This document shows, piece by piece, positions 25,701 to 37,900 of a stretch of DNA of 64,000 nucleotides; the stretch's first letter is position 1; each line of letters opens with the position of its first letter. The position numbers and the translations under genes were made by a program. Location of the stretch: the NCBI GenBank assembly GCA_019096065.1, contig JAGUCH010000003.1, positions 9,982,001-10,046,000 on the forward strand, given 5' to 3'. Source of the stretch: Paracyclopina nana (taxonomy: Eukaryota > Arthropoda > Copepoda > Cyclopoida > Cyclopettidae). The notes beneath the pieces were generated by a model. That model had not been told where the DNA came from. It saw only the letters and a list, made by a program, of their open reading frames with translations, and searched no databases.

Positions 25701-26249
25701 TGCAGCCAGTTTTGAAAAATATAAATACTCTTATATTTGAGCTTATGTATTCATGGTGCAATTTTCGGATACAGATGGAAAAAATGTATTCTAAGGTTTT
25801 GAAATCAAACCAAGCTCCTCACCTTGTAAGCACTCGAATAGAAGGTATTCGGCCTTCAGCTCGTAAAAGTAGAAACTGTTGATCATGAATACAGCATTGT
25901 TGAAAATGTATCCGAAGGTGGCGAAAATCATCAATGCCTTCCTCCCATTGGAATCCGACCAAGGACCGGCAAAAAGGGAATACACGACTCCAGGCAAAGC
26001 TTGCAAAATGGCGTTGTAGGCCTGCAAACTAGCCACGTATTTCTGCACTTCAATTTGCTCACTTTCGTGGCTTTGGATGTTGTCACAAATTTGGCTGGTG
26101 TAATTCAAATTGACTTTGCACACTTTGTCTATGTAGAGGGACTGAGCCACGATGACATAAAAGCCATGGCCAAGCATGAAAAGAAAAAAGGCCGGCTCAA
26201 AAGTGATGTTTTTCACAAAGCTTTTGGCCTTTTTCAACAAGTCCACCAT
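22786..26249 (-). CDS. SLC46-family (proton-coupled folate transporter-like) membrane transporter
   Basis: The six coding exons on the minus strand are 25823-26249, 25235-25436, 24402-24744, 23596-23766, 23260-23448 and 22786-22989. All have GT-AG borders, reading phase is kept at every junction, and they give 511 residues. It is an MFS transporter. A first membrane span ([20 protein letters not shown]) follows a short cytosolic N-terminus, and the MFS signature [10 protein letters not shown] sits in the loop after the second span. A long charged central loop (acidic and Gly/Lys-rich, around [11 protein letters not shown]) separates the two six-helix halves. The family moves folates or other small solutes with protons across plasma or lysosomal membranes; the substrate here is unknown. 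The start is the first in-frame ATG, with no upstream exon seen. Intron 3 holds a foldback MITE (23959-24299) and intron 5 a copy of the dispersed family. Confidence 0.87.
23015..23195 (+). repeat. MITE-family copy filling SLC46 intron 5
   Basis: AATGAGACTCAGTTG near 23092 and TTTGCTTTCAGTATGGGACACTG near 23116 mark the family core. It occupies most of the 270-bp intron 22990-23259, antisense to the gene, and starts about 25 bp from the exon 6 acceptor. Confidence 0.6.
23959..24299. repeat. Foldback MITE with TA target duplication, in SLC46 intron 3
   Basis: The terminal inverted repeats are TAGGCCTGGATCAGC at the left and GCTGATCCAGGCCCTA at the right, consistent with a TA target duplication. 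Inside are several near-palindromic AATTGCGCTGCAATT-type units. No coding capacity is seen. The TA duplication points to a Tc1/mariner-like non-autonomous element. Confidence 0.7.
25530..25790. repeat. Degenerate short tandem repeats rich in AATACAG and AAATGTATTT
   Basis: Four or more diverged units of about 40-50 bp each contain GAATACAGCTG-like and AAAAAATGTATTT-like segments. They lie in SLC46 intron 1. Confidence 0.5.
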
Positions 26250-29200
26250 GTTTGGTTAGTGAATGTGCAACTAAAATGCACGTGTCAAAAAGATAACAAT
26301 TTTGTTTGCCATTAGATAATCGTAAGAGTTGATTATGCATGAATTATTGCTTTTGCATAATCTTCAATTTTGAGAGTTTCCTATCAAAGTAGGTCTCATA
26401 TCAGCTTTTTTTAGGTAAGCCTTGATTGACTTTTCTTCATAATCTGCAAATCCTAGTGAAAATTGCAAGCATGAGGAAACTCCCCTTATATGCAAAATTA
26501 CTTTGTAGGCAAATAGCAATTTTGACAGGTCTCTATTTAAAAATGAGGGTGAGAGATAAAAGTCGGTGAGAGTGTGCAAATATGCTTCATATTTCACATC
26601 ACATCCCAGATGCGAGACTAGCTGCAAAATATGAAAGTAGATACTATATACGTACATGGAGTCTGACCCATAAAAAACGAAACAGAGATTTTAAAAATCT
26701 CACAAATACTAGTACAGCATGGTTCACTGATATTGCACACTACTAACGAAAATCGGCCAAATCGATAAACCGATCATAGAATTTTAGGGCAAACAATTAG
26801 CCGTTGCTACTGACGCATTTTCAAGCGGACACAATGAGTTGCGCGCTCGCCTATCAGGCCATGGGTCACAACAGATGGAAAGAAATAGTTCCTTGAGTGA
26901 GCTAGCTAGCCCTACTCAGCCTTTCAGAATAACAAATCAACTGCTACATGAAGATTTTGTTCAAACCTTTTGTGAGGTTTTCATTAGATTTTGAAGACAA
27001 CATTCATATTCATTGTAAAAAGGTGTTTTTATTATCCAAAGAATAAAGGAGGTTTGTTTTCATTTCAAAAGTTCTTCAAGTAATACAGCCACAGCTGGGA
27101 GAACCTTACTTAGCTCAAAAATCATCACAGAATACAGATACTTGAACAGTGCATCAACCAACTAAAGCTATATTTCATATTGCCAGTGCAGTGATGTCAA
27201 CAATTCAGCCATTACTAAAATGACAGTACTTGTCTTGCAATTCAGCCATGACTTGAAAGACCAAGTACTTACTAGTTTTCTTGTACGTCCTGTTGTCTAA
27301 GTAAAACCTGAAAAACAAAATCATGTCAAGGGCTGGGTTCACATGGGTCAATCCACTTTTTGGCCTTGTATCTGTTAATCCAAGCCAAAGTCAGACCCAA
27401 ATTGAAGCACAAAGTGTCCTCTTTTCTTAACATTAATGTCAATTGAGACACGCCAAGCTTTTCTTCATATAATTGATAACAGCCATGACTTGAATGCCCA
27501 AGTACTTGTCTTCTTGAACATCCTGGAGCCAAAGTACAGAATACAAAACAAAATAAAGTCAAGGTGGGTTGAATTGAGACACCAAGCATCCTCTATTCTT
27601 CATAATAACAATACCAGCTCTTTAGCCACGACTAGAATGACCAAGTACTTGTCTTCTTGAACATCCTGGTGCCAAAGTACAACCTGCAAAACAAAACCAT
27701 TTCAAGGGCTGGGTCCACATGGGTCAATCCACTTTTTGGCCCTGTATCTGTTAATCCTAGCTACACATAACAATTTTATTGTCAGCAGCTAAACAAACTC
27801 TTCAAAAAGGATGCAAAAAAACAAATCAATTCAGTGGTCATTGCAAAAATCCTTTGGTTTAGATGAACTTCCTTCAGCCTGGTCATGAAGGTCGGATACT
27901 TGTCTTCTTGAACATCCTGGAGCTGAGGAAGGCCTGGAATAGAAAATGAACTCAAAATTGGCTCAATTTTGAAGGGAGATATCCTCCTTACTTATTATTA
28001 TTGAAGCTAGCACTTCAGCCTGGTCCTGAACGTCGGGTACTTGTCTTCTTGAAAACCTGGAGCTGAGGCAGGCCTGGAATAGAAAATGAACTCAAAATTG
28101 GCTCAACTTTGAAGGGAGATATCCTCCTTACTTATCATTCATGATGTTAGTGGTTCTAACTTTCACTTGCATTACCTAATGAAGACGAAAATGCCACTTT
28201 GGTCTACTTGAACAAGCCGGGGTTGGATAGACTGGAGATGCAACTTTTGATTCTGTCAAGAGACCTGAAACAGAGAACTTAGTCAAAAAACGCACTCTTT
28301 GCTAAGGTTCACTTGCATTACCTAATAAAGACGAAAATGTCACTTTGGTCTCCTTGAACAAGCCAGGGTAGGAATGACAGGTGTCTGGAGATGGAGACTC
28401 TTCCATTGATTCTGTCAAGAGACCTGAAAGAGAAAACTTAGATAAAAATCAGAGTCTTTGCTAACTTTCACTTGCTTTACCTAATAAAGACGAAAATTGC
28501 ACTTTGGTCTCCTTGAACAAGCCAGGGTAGGAAAGATAGGTGTCTGGAGACTCAATCTTTGTCTTACCTTATCCAAAATGAAGCTGCAGTGGCACACATT
28601 TTTTGTTTGTAGTGAACACACACAAGATGGCTGACTGAGTGGTATACACAAGAAATTTACTTATAGCTCAAATAGTTGTAAAAAAAGCCAAATTAAGTGC
28701 TGTCAGAATCGGAAACTAAAAAAGCCAAAATAATAACACTCCTGACGAGATTGCACGCGCCAGCATCCCTAGCTAGATCGGCTGATCAGCAATGCGTCAT
28801 GATTCCTCCGCCGCGCTGCTCTGGTCATGTATTAACGCGCTACTTTTGGCACGAGAAGTGTCAACACTCATTGACGCACTCAATCGAGCTCGACCTAGCC
28901 ATTTTCATAATTACGTGTGGCGCCATCTTACGAATTCAGCTTTTTGTGTGCAATATCAGAGGACCATGCTGTATAAAGTCTGTAATACCTATGACTGTAT
29001 AAATGTATTGAAATGGAATGTAAAAATAATTGTCAATTTCACTTTTTTTTAGTCACTCTCTAATTCAGAGCATCGAGTTCAAAGCTTTCCATGCAAAGAT
29101 GAGCTTCTTCTTTGCGAGAAATCGTCTCCCATATCTTCTTCATCGGTGATTTTTTTGGAGTAGGTAAACAAAAAAAAGGCTGCTCCATAGATAAAGGCTG

Positions 29201-31212
29201 CTTTGGCCTTGAAACCGGAAATTTGAAGCTCACACCCTTTGCGAAAAGAAGTGTGACTTTAGTTTGTTGATCATCTGAGAAGAGAAACTTTCTCACCCTG
29301 TCGATCGTATTTGTAGGCAAACTCTGTTAAATCCCATTTCAAGCGACAGAAGAAGAGATCTCTTCCAAAGAACCTTCAAAGAGGATCAAGGCTGCTGAGG
29401 TCGTCTCCATTTTCAGCTTTGTTTCTTAGACTCTTCAACCCGAAACCAATAAATCTTTTAAGACCTTCTTTTCAGCTCTCTCTCTTGCTAACTCAACAGA
29501 GGAAATTGAACTTTTTCAATGCAAAAAGGGCCTTGGCCTTGCATGACATGATAAAGGCCACATCTCATATTGTGTGGATGGTAGCATACAACATGGATGT
29601 TGTGCTGGCCTGGGGATCAGTGTCATTAATTTCAGTTACTACAACATATGATGAAAGAAATGAGCCGGTCATCTATCCTGTATGTATTCCAAAAATGTAT
29701 CGATGTATTGAAAATGTATTGTGCTTGCATGCCATTTTTTTTGGCAAGAAGAGTTGAGCAAATGAAATGAAAAATCATCGATTGTCATTTCTCCTATTTA
29801 TGCAAGGAAAAAGTTAACTATCGACAGTATTTTCTTCAATACTTTAGATGAGAACAACAGCATTGTCGCAATAAATATTATACAACAATGTAGACCAGCA
29901 AGGATATCTTGTCAAGTGTAAATGGACATATGCCCATTTAGATAATGATCGCGCGCGGTCATAATTAGCCATGTACTACTAATTATTGCCTAATAGGAAA
30001 AAAGGCCCACATCTGTGGATGCACGTGGTAGCATTTCTGAAAATGATCCCACTTTTCCCGGCTGCCTTTTTCTCTCAAGGACCCAATTGCGAAGAATGGA
30101 CCTAAACAAGGTGCTTTTTGTGGTGGCCGCATCGCGCATACAGCGAAAGTGACCAGATCTGAACATCAATTAGGAACACTATACCTGAACGTTGCACCAC
30201 CACACACACTTCTGGCCTTGTTTTTCGCATCATTATGGCGTGTGACTTGTGTGAATGGAATTATTGTGGCCGAAATTGGCCGCATGCAGCCTTTCTCCCC
30301 ACTACTAATTGCTTTTGGCCTTTATTGGTCACCTAGCGTACTATATAGTATGATCCGTGAAAAAGCCTACTGTACTGAAAATGTAGTCTAATATTTTTTT
30401 ATATACTTAGTATTAATTTATGGATTATTGGGACAGTTCACTTTTTTGTGGATCACACTCTAGCCCCATCAAAGGGACCATTTTTTCCATGGAAAACGCA
30501 CAAATTACTTTATTATTCGATCTATGAATGCAGCTTGATTTATGTTGACCTTACAGCATTCAAAAGTCGAATAAATCCCAGTAATAAAAAGGCTTGTAGG
30601 GTGCACTATTTCTTCCCCCTTTCACACCAGTGTCCATTGTGGAGAGATATATTATATAGGAAAAGCAGCCATTATTATCAGAGGTATAGGCCCTCAAAAT
30701 TGCCGCAATCAAAGCAGTGAAGCATGAAAGCCTTAGCTTTAGCACTAAGCTAGCTGCAATTCAGCAAAAAACTAGTCAAATAATGGGAATCGTCAGCAGC
30801 AGAGAAAAGGAAATCAGGTGATGAAGTTCTATGGCGTTAGTAAGCCTTCTTCTACTCTTTTTGTGAAAGGAGCTTTTGCTGATTTTTTGCAGGATAAAGT
30901 ACAACAGCCATTGTGTGATTTTGCTGCACACTGGACCATTTTCGCCAATTTAGCACTAAGATACTGCTTTCACATTTTGAACTTTTTTCGCCTACAAATG
31001 GCCTAAATTCTTCAAAGCATAATTAATAAGCCTCACTCCTGGGTTATGAGTGCCAAAATAATCCACTGTGATCGTGAAATATGTCTGTTTACTTACATCA
31101 ATCTTTGACTGAAATAGTATTATTGATTTAACAAGCAGGATACGCTCATAATGCGGAATACATTTTTCAAATGTATTCATAGGTATTTGTAATGTATTCT
31201 GCAAAAAAAGGA
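26250..31212. other. Intergenic stretch; only the duplicated exon-like array stands out
   Basis: Outside 27236-28600 I see no exon or element I can support. An open frame at 29060-29320 (minus) has no recognisable domain. The stretch separates the SLC46 gene from the secreted-protein gene; both are on the minus strand. Confidence 0.5.
27236..28600 (-). repeat. Array of diverged tandem exon-like modules with minus-strand splice signals
   Basis: Two module types recur. Module A (about 27240-28075, five copies) contains CAGGATGTTCAAGAAGACAA on the minus strand and in several copies follows an acceptor-like TTTTTCAG, TTTTGCAG or CTATTCCAG. Module B (28176-28264, 28322-28423 and about 28481-28550) shares GTCTCTTGACAGAATC in its first two copies and GGCTTGTTCAAG. 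It ends in TTATTAG before GTAATG or GTAAAG. The 28322-28423 copy is 102 nt, is bounded by TTTCAG and GTAATG, and is open in one frame. At 28568 a perfect donor (GATAAG before GTAAGAC) suggests a first exon upstream. Frames differ among copies, so this may be a long non-coding transcript or a decayed, duplicated-exon gene. The product is not recognised. Confidence 0.5.
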
Positions 31213-33765
31213 TCATGTCAGAACGAACCGATCATTGGGATTCCTGGTCAATTGCTGAGGCCCGTGGAGTTGGCAATTTTGCGAGGAGCAGTCGCTGATT
31301 GAAACCACGAATCCTTCTGTATTCGTGGCCGTGGCACATTCCCATTTCGGATTTCTCTGGCCAATTTGGCGGCAGCCGCGGTACCAACGGCCCAGAAGGT
31401 CCCGCCAAACGTGCGGAATACAGCTTTGACCGGATACAGTGAGACAAGTGCCTTCAATTGAAAAAAATATGTATCGATGTATCGGAATGTAAAATACGTT
31501 TTGAGTGAGTTGGAATACCAGCAAGCGTTGCCTTGGCTAGCTTTTCCTTGCATCATTTCCAAAAAAGCCAAAAAGTGTTCAAAAATGCCTAATTGATAGG
31601 TTCTCAAGGGTTGATTTGAAAAGCGTTTTTATTGTTCAAAGTGCGTTTCTCGGCGAGAAGCCCGGCTTAAATTGCTTTAAAAAACAATCTGTCTCGTGTT
31701 TTGACACTTTCGTGCCTCGAGGGGCCAATTTTGCACCAATTTTGCGGGGACGCTCAATGTTTTGCCAAGTAACCAGGAAATTCTCTCTAATATGCCCCGA
31801 AATGCTGGTGCTTTCAATGCAGTCGAGGGAGAAGTTGCAATTACCTTCTTCTTTCCTGGAGAATTGCTGCTCCAATGTCTTGGTAGTTTTGCATCGGTTC
31901 CCCAATTCTGGCTGCTGCAATTGGCATTTTTTCATGGCCGCAAAGTAGTCTGGCTGATTTTTATTGACTTTGCCCTCGTTGTCCAAAGTTATGGGGCAAT
32001 AAAATTCATAATCTCTTCCCTGGATGGCTTGTGGGTGGGCTGCCAAGTCGAAAATGTTTCTGCCCTCGCCTGTCATGGGAATGCAATTGACAAAATGCGC
32101 GAAAATCCCGGGTCCTTCGGACCAAATCCACGGTCCCTGGGCACACACTTGACCATCCACAGTGAAGCACAGCGAGCCTAAATCACTTTGATATGAAATA
32201 TTTCAAGCCAAAGATTGTCGTCAAGCGAGCAAGTGAGTTCAGTCTTTAAGACTGATGCCAAAATCGAAAAAAGACAATTGAGTCCCACAACTTTGCTATT
32301 TCACCTCTTAAAGTTGCATTTAAGAGGGATTGTATCTTACATCGAAAAAAGATTTGCATCTCAATGTAGATGAACGGCGCGTTAGAGAAGAAGCCCTCGC
32401 ACAGTGGAATTTGTAATTTACCTGATGGACTTGCTGTATCTGTGGTAGCTTGCTCCAACCCATTTCCCAAAGCTGTTGTGGCAATTTCGCGGAAGCCAAT
32501 CGTGGTAGTAGTTGCCTCGTCAGCCCAACCGTGATTAGGCAAGTGATTGGAACGATGGTCATAATCATGGTGAGGGCCAGGATAATTGCTGTAATACTCC
32601 AATGGATCGTTCCAACTGTAATACTTTGGCAAGGATTGAGTTGGCATCACAATAATGGGCTGATGATAACGAGGAGTGGTGATCTCATTGGACCCACTTT
32701 GGTCCTCTGAAGAAGCATCATAAGTCTGACAGGTGTAATACACTCCACAAGAGAATACGTCCTCCTGTATTTGTATGTATTTTTGGTTGTAAGTCAACTC
32801 GATCACTAATTCCTCATGGGGTTGTATGGTTCTTTGGAAAGCATGCGTGGTATTGCAAATCTTCTCTGCCATCACCACTTCCTCAGGATCAGTTGGAGGA
32901 GCATTGAACTCCAGATGAAGCCTTCTGGTATACAACCAAAGTTGGTAATTGTGGCAATATGCTCCAAAAACCATGTCCTTGCAATAAACATGAACGTTGC
33001 AACTTACAAAGTCTTCTCTGCCTCGTTTCTCGTTTCGAAAGGCGAAAGCGAATTTGAGCCTTTAATGCGCAGCCAGCAAAAAATGCATCTCAATTAGGCA
33101 ACTTTGGAAATACTATACTATACGAGCCAAGCGAAGTGTATCAAGCTGTTATAGCATGCGCTGTTCATCTACGACAATTTGCCTTTTTGTGCAATTTTTT
33201 GGCAAAACAACTTGTACAAATAAAGTTGATACGTAGCGAGACTCGATTGTAGATTTTACAATTTGTTGTCAGTTTCCAATGCTGAAATTGAACAATGGAG
33301 GAAAATGTATTTTTGCGACAATAAACCTCCGGAGATGAACATTGCAAAATTACTTCTTCGTTCGAGGCTCTCAAGGATATGCTTAGTAAAGTTGGCAAAA
33401 TTAAAAGTTTGCCAGAATGGAAACTTTTGCGAAAATTCATCAAGAGTAAGATGATTAGTCATGTGCCATGCCAGTCAGTAACTTTGCTATAAAATCAAGT
33501 CTATGATGCTCTAATTGAGATGATGCCTTTGGAGATCTGTCTCGTAAGAGCATTTCTCAACATTAATTGGGGATTTGATGACCACAATGCTGAATCCGGG
33601 CCTCACTTGCATTTCGTCAGCAATACGTTTCTCATTGTATTGCCCATACCAATTCAGCTTGGCACAATCATGCTGAAGAATGTTCTTGTAACTGGGCACC
33701 ATTGAAGCTAGAAAGAAAAGGCATAAAGTCAATTTAGCTTTCGTCTCCGGAATGGTCATTGTCAT
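31213..33765 (-). CDS. Unrecognised secreted cysteine-rich protein
   Basis: Four phase-compatible exons on the minus strand are about 33562-33765, 32422-32977, 31845-32177 and 31213-31451, giving roughly 443 residues. The N-terminus has a signal peptide (AKLTLCLFFLASMVPS). Next come a region with paired cysteines and N-glycosylation sites, a His/Tyr/Pro-rich linker, and two cysteine modules that both begin C-[FL]-T-V-x-G-Q-x-C (CFTVDGQVC and CLTVSGQSC). These two modules look like an internal duplication. Exon 1 may instead end at 33607 (stronger donor, CAA before GTGAGG), and exon 3 could extend to 31737, so local structure is uncertain. I do not recognise the family. It is probably extracellular. 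A diverged reverse MITE-family copy lies in the 244-bp intron 32178-32421. Confidence 0.55.
32255..32392 (-). repeat. Diverged MITE-family copy in an intron of the secreted-protein gene
   Basis: TGTATCTTACATCG near 32333 is the reverse of the family's GTAAGATACA. GTAGATGAACGGCGCG near 32366 is a family end. It is in the same orientation as the host gene, but the host donor (32421) is not the element's. Confidence 0.5.
33155..33350 (+). repeat. MITE-family copy in intron 1 of the secreted-protein gene
   Basis: GTTCATCTAC near 33165, CGAGACTCGATTG near 33237, TTGTTGTCAGTTTCC near 33263 and a GAGATGAAC end near 33333 mark a nearly complete copy. Its donor-like GTAAGATAC is lost. Confidence 0.6.
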
Positions 33766-33849
33766 CGTGCTTTCCAATCTGGAGAGTCATCAGATAAATT
33801 TTCGTACAGGCCTTGACACGTCGAAAGAGAAAAGGATTTGCCAAAGAAG

Positions 33850-34000
33850 GGTTCGTATTTTCTTTAAGGATTGAATTCAGCCCGAGAAACTGAATGCGAA
33901 TTGTAAAGAACACAATCGACTCTCATTCCTGCACAATTTCATTTGCTCAAGTTGTAATGCCAAAAAATTGCATCTTGTGTCAAAAACTGAAATGTCGATT
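33850..34000 (-). repeat. MITE-family copy just upstream of the secreted-protein gene
   Basis: The palindrome remnant CAGCCCGAGAAACTGAA near 33877 is followed by CGACTCTCATT and the reverse core. It lies within 100-250 bp upstream of the start codon at 33765, so it may overlap the promoter. Confidence 0.5.
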
Positions 34001-34969
34001 GAGCTTTGAAATTAAAAATTGTAGTAAATTTGAATTTGAAGGATACAACATGAATTGTAAAAGAAAGCTGTATTCTCACCCATGGGTGTCGTGGCATAAT
34101 AGTTTGAGTGATATGCCCACAGAATCCGGAAATGGCAACATAATAAAATCACATGTTTCCACTCGAGCAGGAGCATTTTCAATGTCAGGCAGGAGATTGA
34201 AAACTTTAGGCTATGGCAATTAAATCATTCCACTTTTATTTTATGGTACTCTAATTTGATATACTGTGTACAGCAATATATGCCATTAACTTTAATGATA
34301 ATGATCTACATAACGAACTAAGGGGAGGCTTTTTCTTTGCATATAGTGTATTTTTTAATATTGCATATGTATTCAGTAATGATATATAGAGAAGCTGAAA
34401 TATTACACAGCTACAGTATTAATATGATAAAATTCATTTTGGGTGGGGCATTGATTATTTAGCTCACAAGTGCGTTCAAGTAATAGTGGGAGGATATCTT
34501 TTCCAAAGTTTTGAATTTTCTGAACTTACTTCTGTATTTGATGTGTGCGTGTGTAAATAAATGTTCCAAAGAAAAATGGGGAAAGAAAATGCTCACTTTT
34601 TAGGCTTGCTTCAGTTGTAGTAGTTTAAATGAATCCAAAATGCTGGAGTGCATGATTGATGGCATTTCTTTTACAGATCAAATTTTGGCACTGAGATTGT
34701 CATGTTCTTGTTTTCAAAATGATGAAGTTATGAACCAATAAAAAAATGTGTAGATAAAAGTGTGCAGCAATGGAGAGAGAGGTACAAGGAGGCCAGGAAA
34801 TGTACATCGAGAGCTTGAAAACTATTGCACTCAAGTCCGGCTCTTTTCATGAAGTTTGTAGGTATGGTACACTGTGGGGAATAAATGGAAAAAAGAGCCG
34901 CGTAGAGTCTAGCCGCTGACGTGGAAGCAACCGCGTAGACACTCTCCGCCGACTAATCAGTGTTCTTCC

Positions 34970-37900
34970 TCAGTTGACAGGAACAGCTTTGTCCTCGTTG
35001 TTGTTCTCATTATCCATTTCTTCCACTGCTGCCAATTTATCCAGCAATCCCCCATTGGAGGTGGGACTGGACTGTCTGGATTTGTTGGCATCCAGCCTAT
35101 CCTTGGCCTGCTGGGTCAATTCCAGAGATCCCAGACCATCATCTTCGCACAGGCGATGGCAAAACTTTTTGTTGTTCACCCACTCTTCCTTCAAGGACAA
35201 GTTGAACATGGAAAAGGCCGGATCCCCAGTGACCTCGGCTCCTAAAATGATTAAATTGTCCAATTATATGAAATGGACCAGCCTAGAGCTTTTGAGAGAG
35301 ATATTGGTGTCAATATCCGGAAATCTTACCAATATTCAGAAAATCAGGCAATCTCATCTTCAGCTCTTCAGTATTGAGAGTGGTGTAGGTTTCAAGCAAC
35401 ATCAATCCCTTCAAGCAAAAAAAATATTACTTACTAGAATTGGCGAAATTCTACCAAAAAAATTAAAAAAAACCTCGCGTTCTTTTTCGCATAAAATAAA
35501 CATATAAATATTTGCTTTAGAATTACCTTGCACCGTTCATGGCATGGCTCTTTGTAAATGTCAAGTTGGAAATATTGGTTGTGGTAGAGGAAACATCTCC
35601 TGGTCTTGTATACCAAAAAGTGGTTGGTGTCCTCTTGAGAAATCAAGTTGGAATAATCTCTGTGGCTGAGGGGAGTTTTCACCTCAATGATTTGACCAGA
35701 GACCTGGAAGCAAGCAGAAATTATACCCTCTGTAGTTACACCTTCATATACCACTGCTGGCCTTAATTTGAGGTAGTTAATAATTATAATTGGCAACTTC
35801 AGCAGTGGTATATAGCTGGGATATACCAATTGTAGAAAATTGAGATTTTTAAGTATTTGGCACCAGGATCGAATGCCATTTTCATGCCCCAGTAAAATGT
35901 CAAAATAATCCACATTTATACCAGTCTGGTAAAAAAGCCAAGTATTAATATGGAAAAGTACACTAATGAATACACTAGCATTTTAGTGGTGGATTGGTAT
36001 AAGTTAATGCTTACTATGCCCTGTATTCAATGTGCAAAAAGCAAGAAAATACATTCTCAGATACATTTGGATGCAATATGTACCTGCTTTCTGATGGTAT
36101 GAGTATAGGTCCATTTCCCCTTACGTCCTCGTTTTCTCAGCCTGCTTTGCATATTTCGCGAAGAGGTGTGCAAATAATGGTGGCAAACCTAAGTTGTTCA
36201 TCAAAATACGTATGAATACATTCCTTACATGTTCAGCTCAAAGTATCACCTCAAAGTCACGAAATCCTTCTGGAAACACTTTTTCTGAGGGCAGAGGACC
36301 ATTGACAACAAACTTGAGCTTTTTGGCTCCGGTTGTCAAACGATCTCCAATGTCAAGGCCAATTGTCCAAGCAACCTTGCTAATCAAGCACCTGATCTTG
36401 GACTCAAAGTCTGACGAGTTGTCCACAATGTCCACATAGGGATGCCCAACCCAAGACTGGAAAATTGGAAGGTAAGCAAATAAAAAACCTTCATTTTTTA
36501 GCGTTTTTCAGGTATTACTGAGGCAGCAGCTGTGTCCCTGTCCCTGGCCAATTCGATGCCTTCAGATCTTGATGCATGGTGCTCAATCGTGTAAAATTGC
36601 TCAGCTCCCTTGGCAGCACTCACCATGTGGATAACCTAGAAAATGCTACATCAATGCATAGCCTAAAAAGGCATTGAAGTTAAACATCATGGTGACTTGG
36701 TTAAGCTACCAGTCGATAAGTTATTTTCATGCCATGTTCATCTACATGAAGTAATTAAATTAGTCGCATAATTGCATTTAAGAGTAACGCTTAACGACAA
36801 ATGCAGTATTTGTCGTAAGATACATTTTTTCGACCAATCGATGAGTTCAAATCAAGTCGCACTTTAATGAGACTCGATTGTGATCTACCAATTTTGCTTT
36901 CAGTTCTGGAAACTGAAAGTCAACTCCAAAGTGAAAAAATCACTTTACGTCAACATTTCTCATTAGTCAATGCTGTTACCTGGTTGTATCGGTTGTCCCT
37001 GATTTCGACCTCATCGAGGCCATTCCTGGCCAAAATGTGCTCCCATTGTTCCCTGGAAATGAATGCAGATGCATCCATGGCTCCACGGTCGCAAATCACC
37101 AAGCAATTTCGATCAGTGCTGTTGGCCAAATCGAAGAAAGCATTCTCAATCTGGATCATGGTCTTCAAGAGATTCTCCTGTAAAAATAATAAGTAGTAAA
37201 AGCTTGGCATTGGCCTTGCAAAGGCCATGGCCAGCTGTGACTTTGGGTCATTCTATTTACTAATGACAATCTAGGCGATGACGTAAGAGGGAGAGAAAAA
37301 TTCCAGAATTCGAGTTTCTTACAAATGTGACGTATTTTCTGAGGAAAAATGAGAGCACCCATGCTAACATTGCATTTACCATTAATTAGTGGATTTCAGC
37401 AGGGCTTAAATAGTGCTGAGACTTGCAACTCTTTATCTGACGCGTCGAGTTGAATCAGCAATCTGCACAATTACATCAGCACAAGTTGCGGTAGAAAGCA
37501 AACTTAATCACGCAACTTTATAATCATTAGGTAACTTACCTATACTAATCATTAACTTTTTTTTTACTTTTTTTACAATTCATAAAAACAGAAATGTGAC
37601 TTCTAGATGCTAGAGAATTTGTCGTCTATTCTTTCTTTTTAATTTTTTTTTGGCGAAGTGAAGAATTCAAAAAAAGTCGCACTTTTATTAAACTCTCCAT
37701 TCTTATTTCAATTTTGCGTTCAGTCCACAAAACTGAAATGGAACTGCCGAGTTGAAAATACGCATAGTTACCTGGAACTTTTCCGCAGCCTCCGGAGTCA
37801 ACTCAGCAAAGTTGACTCCGCCGCTGAGCAAAATGTTTGCAGTCTCAGGCACTCGGTAGACTTTCCAGCCGAGGTTCTCAAAGAAGGTGGCGAGCCGCGT

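Noticed and set aside
29060-29320. 86-codon minus-strand frame
   Set aside because: No domain or matching exon partners. It could be an orphan exon but I cannot support it.
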